Notes under the pieces: generated by a model
Databases searched by the model: none
Told to the model about the DNA's origin: nothing
Seen by the model: only the letters and a program-made list of their open reading frames with translations
In this document: positions 1 through 5,525 of the stretch, one piece after another
Numbering within the stretch: position 1 is the stretch's first letter
How the letters are laid out: every line of letters begins with the position of its first letter
Assembly: GCA_023441125.1 (NCBI GenBank)
Contig: JAEZQV010000249.1
Coordinates: 1 to 5,525 of the forward strand
Origin: Bacillota bacterium
GTDB lineage: Bacteria; Bacillota_C; Negativicutes; Sporomusales; Sporomusaceae
Direction: 5' to 3'
DNA length: 5,525 nt
Made by a program: the position numbers and the translations under genes

Positions 1-1616
<1,616 letters not shown>

Positions 1617-1626
1617 GAATTTGACG

Positions 1627-1659
1627 GTGAAGCAATCTCAAGTTTTGGGATTGCTTCAC
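1627..1659 (+). terminator. Strong hairpin between gap and pgk: partial terminator/attenuator or mRNA 3'-end stabiliser
   Basis: Bases 1627-1641 pair with 1645-1659 over 15 positions, 14 Watson-Crick and one U-G wobble (1638 with 1648), closing a 3-base loop (1642-1644). The outer 11 pairs are perfect (GTGAAGCAATC against GATTGCTTCAC). The stem starts 11 bases after the gap stop codon. The run after it is only GTTTCC (1660-1665), too poor in U for an efficient intrinsic terminator, and the operon clearly continues. The likely role is therefore partial attenuation, or protection of the gap mRNA 3' end, so that gap is made in excess of the downstream genes. The structure is read directly; the function is inference. 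Confidence 0.6.
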
Positions 1660-1663
1660 GTTT

Positions 1664-1685
1664 CCTAATGCTTAGGTAGGAGGAA
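1664..1685 (+). promoter_or_regulatory. Small inverted repeat next to the pgk ribosome binding site
   Basis: CCTAA (1664-1668) and TTAGG (1672-1676) form a perfect 5-bp stem around a TGC loop, one base before the pgk ribosome binding site AGGAGGA (1678-1684). An alternative pairing exists: TTCCT (1662-1666) is complementary to AGGAA (1681-1685), which would cover the 3' half of that site. The two pairings share bases 1664-1666 and exclude each other. Both helices are short and may be accidental. Confidence 0.25.
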
Positions 1686-1689
1686 TACT

Positions 1690-2877
1690 ATGAATAAAAA
1701 GAGCTTGAACGATATCTGGGTTAATAATAAAAAAGTTCTGGTCCGCGTGGATTATAACGTACCCATGGATAAAGCCGGCCACATTACCGACGATACCCGC
1801 ATCCGGGCTACTTTGCCCACGCTGGAGTTTTTGCTCTCCAAAAATGCGGCCGTGATTCTTACCAGCCATCTGGGCCGTCCCAAAGGCAAAGTGGCGCCTG
1901 AATTTTCATTGAAACCGGTGGCGGAAAAATTGTCGCAGCTTATGTTCGGCCGTGAGGTGCTGTTCGCGCCGGACTGCGTCGGGCCGGAAGCCCGGAAAAT
2001 GGCGGCTGCGCTGCAGCCCGGCCAGATCCTGCTGCTGGAAAATCTCCGCTTTCATGGCGAAGAGGAAAAGAATGATCCCGACTTTGCCAAACAACTGGCC
2101 GAACTGGCCGAAATCCTGGTCAATGACGCTTTCGGCGTGTCCCACCGGGCGCATGCGTCGGTGCACGGCATAACCAAGTACATACCGGCCGTATCCGGTT
2201 TCCTTATGGACAAGGAACTGCTGTTTTTGGGCCAGGCGGTTGCCAATCCGGTCCGGCCGTTTGTGGCCATCATCGGCGGCGCGAAGGTTTCCGACAAAAT
2301 CGGGGTTATTGAAAATCTCTTAAATAAAGTCGACACGCTCATCATTGGTGGCGGTATGGCCAATACCTTCCTGGCGGCACAGGGGTATCAGACCGGCAAG
2401 TCGCTGGTGGAAACCGATAAACTGGCATTAGCCAAAGAACTTATGGCCGCCGCCAAAACCAAAGGCGTTACCCTGCTCTTGCCGACCGATGTCGTTGTGG
2501 CCGACAAATTTGCCGCCGATGCCGACCGGAAGACCGTGGCCGCCGATCAGATTCCGGCCGAGTGGATGGCGCTGGATATCGGTCCGGCTACGGCGGCGCA
2601 GTTTGCCGAGGCCCTGCAGACGGCGAAAACGGTAGTATGGAACGGCCCCATGGGCGTATTTGAATTTGACGCCTTTGCCGTAGGCACCGAAGCCGTGGCC
2701 AAGGCCGTGGCTGCTTCGGGCGCCAAGAGCATTGTCGGTGGCGGCGATTCGGTGGCTGCCCTGGAAAAACTCAACCTGGCCGGCCAGATTACGCATATTT
2801 CAACCGGCGGCGGCGCGTCGCTGGAATTTTTAGAAGGCAAGGAACTGCCGGGCATTGCCGCCCTGGCGGATAAATAA
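1690..2877 (+). CDS. pgk: Phosphoglycerate kinase
   Basis: Monomeric two-domain cytoplasmic enzyme that moves the acyl phosphate of 1,3-bisphosphoglycerate to ADP, giving 3-phosphoglycerate and ATP. The 395 residues are the usual bacterial length. The N-terminal substrate domain shows VRVDYNVP (18-25; most homologues have Phe where this has Tyr22), DDTRI (34-38), SHLGRPKG (59-66), LLLENLRF (114-121) and [13 protein letters not shown] (145-157). Its basic-patch arginines 37, 63, 120 and 153 are all present. The C-terminal nucleotide domain has GGAKVSDKI (196-204), with the Lys199/Lys203 pair, WNGPMGVFE (317-325), the glycine-rich [10 protein letters not shown] (350-359) and [13 protein letters not shown] (371-383). 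The ATG at 1690 follows AGGAGGA (1678-1684) closely. The gene ends in two consecutive in-frame stops, TAA then TAG (2875-2880). It lies 73 bases after gap, the widest spacing in the cluster, and shares its transcript unless the hairpin at 1627-1659 ends some of it. Confidence 0.99.
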   Translation: MNKKSLNDIWVNNKKVLVRVDYNVPMDKAGHITDDTRIRATLPTLEFLLSKNAAVILTSHLGRPKGKVAPEFSLKPVAEKLSQLMFGREVLFAPDCVGPEARKMAAALQPGQILLLENLRFHGEEEKNDPDFAKQLAELAEILVNDAFGVSHRAHASVHGITKYIPAVSGFLMDKELLFLGQAVANPVRPFVAIIGGAKVSDKIGVIENLLNKVDTLIIGGGMANTFLAAQGYQTGKSLVETDKLALAKELMAAAKTKGVTLLLPTDVVVADKFAADADRKTVAADQIPAEWMALDIGPATAAQFAEALQTAKTVVWNGPMGVFEFDAFAVGTEAVAKAVAASGAKSIVGGGDSVAALEKLNLAGQITHISTGGGASLEFLEGKELPGIAALADK

Positions 2878-2881
2878 TAGC

Positions 2882-2887
2882 GAGGAG
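2882..2887 (+). promoter_or_regulatory. Ribosome binding site that fixes the tpiA start
   Basis: GAGGAG lies 8 bases before the ATG at 2896. An in-frame GTG at 2887 begins on the last G of this site, so it cannot be served by it, and no other purine-rich site lies at a suitable distance upstream. This supports ATG 2896 as the tpiA start. Confidence 0.85.
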
Positions 2888-2895
2888 TGAAGACT

Positions 2896-3648
2896 ATGCG
2901 CAAGCCCGTAATTGCCGGTAACTGGAAAATGCATAAGACCGCCGGGGAGGGCGTGAAACTTGTGCAGGAGCTGAACGCTCTGACCAAGGCAGTTAGCGAC
3001 GTGGAGATTGTTGTCTGCCCGCCGTTTACGGCTTTGGCAGCGGTGGCGGCGGCGGTAGCGGGGACCAATATCGGTCTTGGCGCCCAGAACATGCACTGGG
3101 AAGAAAAAGGCGCCTTTACCGGGGAAATTGCCCCGGGTATGCTCAAAGATACCGGCTGCACGCATGTCATTATCGGTCATTCGGAGCGCCGGCAGTATTT
3201 TGCCGAAACCGATGCAACCGTGAATAAGAAAACCAAAGCGGCTCTGACCGCCGGGTTGGTGCCGATTGTATGCGTCGGCGAGACGCTGGCCGAACGCGAA
3301 GCCAATGCAACCGAGCAAGTCGTTGGTGTACAGGTGCAAGGCGGCCTTGACGGCCTGACGGCCGCGCAGGTAGCCGGTCTCATTATTGCTTATGAACCGG
3401 TTTGGGCCATCGGCACCGGCCGTACCGCTTCCGCCGAGGACGCCAATGCCGTCTGCGCCTTCATTCGCCGGACGATTGCCGGCATGTTTGGCGAGGCGGC
3501 TGCCGACCGTGTCCGTATTCAATACGGCGGCAGCGTCAAACCGGATAATGTCACCGAACTGATGGCCAAACCGGACATTGACGGCGCATTAGTCGGCGGC
3601 GCCAGTTTGGAAGCTCCTACTTTCAGCAAATTAGTATTATTTAAGTAA
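2896..3648 (+). CDS. tpiA: Triosephosphate isomerase
   Basis: Cytoplasmic TIM-barrel dimer that interconverts dihydroxyacetone phosphate and glyceraldehyde-3-phosphate, feeding both aldolase products into Gap. From ATG 2896 the protein is 250 residues, the normal family length, and starts [15 protein letters not shown] as the family does. A longer reading from GTG 2887 would add three residues and is disfavoured because that codon lies in the ribosome binding site. Active-site residues are Asn9 and Lys11 (GNWKM), the electrophile His95 (IIGHSERR) and the catalytic base Glu167 ([14 protein letters not shown], which includes the flexible loop 6). The phosphate-binding ends YGGSVKPDN (210-218) and GALVGGASL (230-238) are intact. 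An Ala/Val-rich helix at about 46-55 gives a locally very GC-rich stretch near 3030-3060. The gene lies 18 bases after pgk, and its stop codon is part of the gpmI ribosome binding site, so all three genes belong to one transcript. Confidence 0.98.
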   Translation: MRKPVIAGNWKMHKTAGEGVKLVQELNALTKAVSDVEIVVCPPFTALAAVAAAVAGTNIGLGAQNMHWEEKGAFTGEIAPGMLKDTGCTHVIIGHSERRQYFAETDATVNKKTKAALTAGLVPIVCVGETLAEREANATEQVVGVQVQGGLDGLTAAQVAGLIIAYEPVWAIGTGRTASAEDANAVCAFIRRTIAGMFGEAAADRVRIQYGGSVKPDNVTELMAKPDIDGALVGGASLEAPTFSKLVLFK

Positions 3649-3652
3649 GGAG
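3646..3652 (+). promoter_or_regulatory. gpmI ribosome binding site overlapping the tpiA stop codon
   Basis: TAAGGAG contains the tpiA stop TAA (3646-3648) and the AAGGAG core (3647-3652), 7 bases before the gpmI GTG at 3660. Ribosomes finishing tpiA uncover or occupy this site, so translation of the two genes is probably coupled. It is also the best-placed site for choosing GTG 3660 as the start. Confidence 0.8.
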
Positions 3653-3659
3653 AATACAC

Positions 3660-5525
<1,866 letters not shown>

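Noticed and set aside
1621..1651. Possible internal promoter with TTGACG (1621-1626) ahead of pgk
   Set aside because: No acceptable -10 element lies 16-19 bases downstream (the best is TGGGAT, 3 of 6), and the spacer would be the hairpin stem itself.
3030..3062. GC-rich GCGGTGGCGGCGGCGGTAGCG run in tpiA
   Set aside because: It encodes an ordinary Ala/Val-rich helix in the right place for TpiA, not a separate repeat element.
2547..3522. Long minus-strand open frames (2547-3170 and 2830-3522) opposite pgk and tpiA
   Set aside because: They lie antisense to two unmistakable enzymes, overlap each other, have no recognisable motif and show the biased composition expected of shadow frames in GC-leaning coding DNA.

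Overview
The window is one contiguous, co-directional (+) block of central glycolysis genes in the classic Firmicutes order: cggR (3' part only), gap, pgk, tpiA, gpmI, eno (5' part only). The gene order, the strong AGGAGG-type ribosome binding sites before every start, the CggR-type repressor at the head and the cofactor-independent phosphoglycerate mutase all point to a low-to-mid GC Gram-positive lineage. The GC-leaning third codon positions (many GCC, GGC and CTG codons) and the general look of the proteins suggest an anaerobic clostridial or Negativicutes-type organism (for example the Sporomusa/Pelosinus group) rather than Bacillus. That placement is an impression from memory of the families, not a computed result.

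Layout: 1-588 is the effector-binding half of CggR, whose DNA-binding half lies upstream of the window. 609-1616 is NAD-type glyceraldehyde-3-phosphate dehydrogenase. The 73-base gap-pgk spacer is the longest non-coding stretch and the only one with clear structure: a 15-bp hairpin with a weak U-tract, then a small second inverted repeat just before the pgk ribosome binding site. 1690-2877 is phosphoglycerate kinase, 2896-3648 triosephosphate isomerase, 3660-5201 2,3-bisphosphoglycerate-independent phosphoglycerate mutase, and 5230 to the window end the first 98 codons of enolase. The other spacers are 11 to 28 bases, with no independent promoter that I can support. No stretch above 300 bases lacks a gene.

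Together the enzymes take triose phosphates to phosphoenolpyruvate (TpiA, Gap, Pgk, GpmI, Eno), or run the same reversible steps toward gluconeogenesis. By analogy with Bacillus subtilis, CggR senses fructose-1,6-bisphosphate and represses the operon when glycolytic flux is low. All catalytic residues I could check are present and no gene is broken.

I found no undescribed system, mobile element, CRISPR array, RNA gene or sign of transfer. The points worth a second look are post-transcriptional: the gap-pgk hairpin, the A/U-only stretch between cggR and gap, the possible pgk ribosome-site switch, and the tpiA-gpmI overlap of stop codon and ribosome site.
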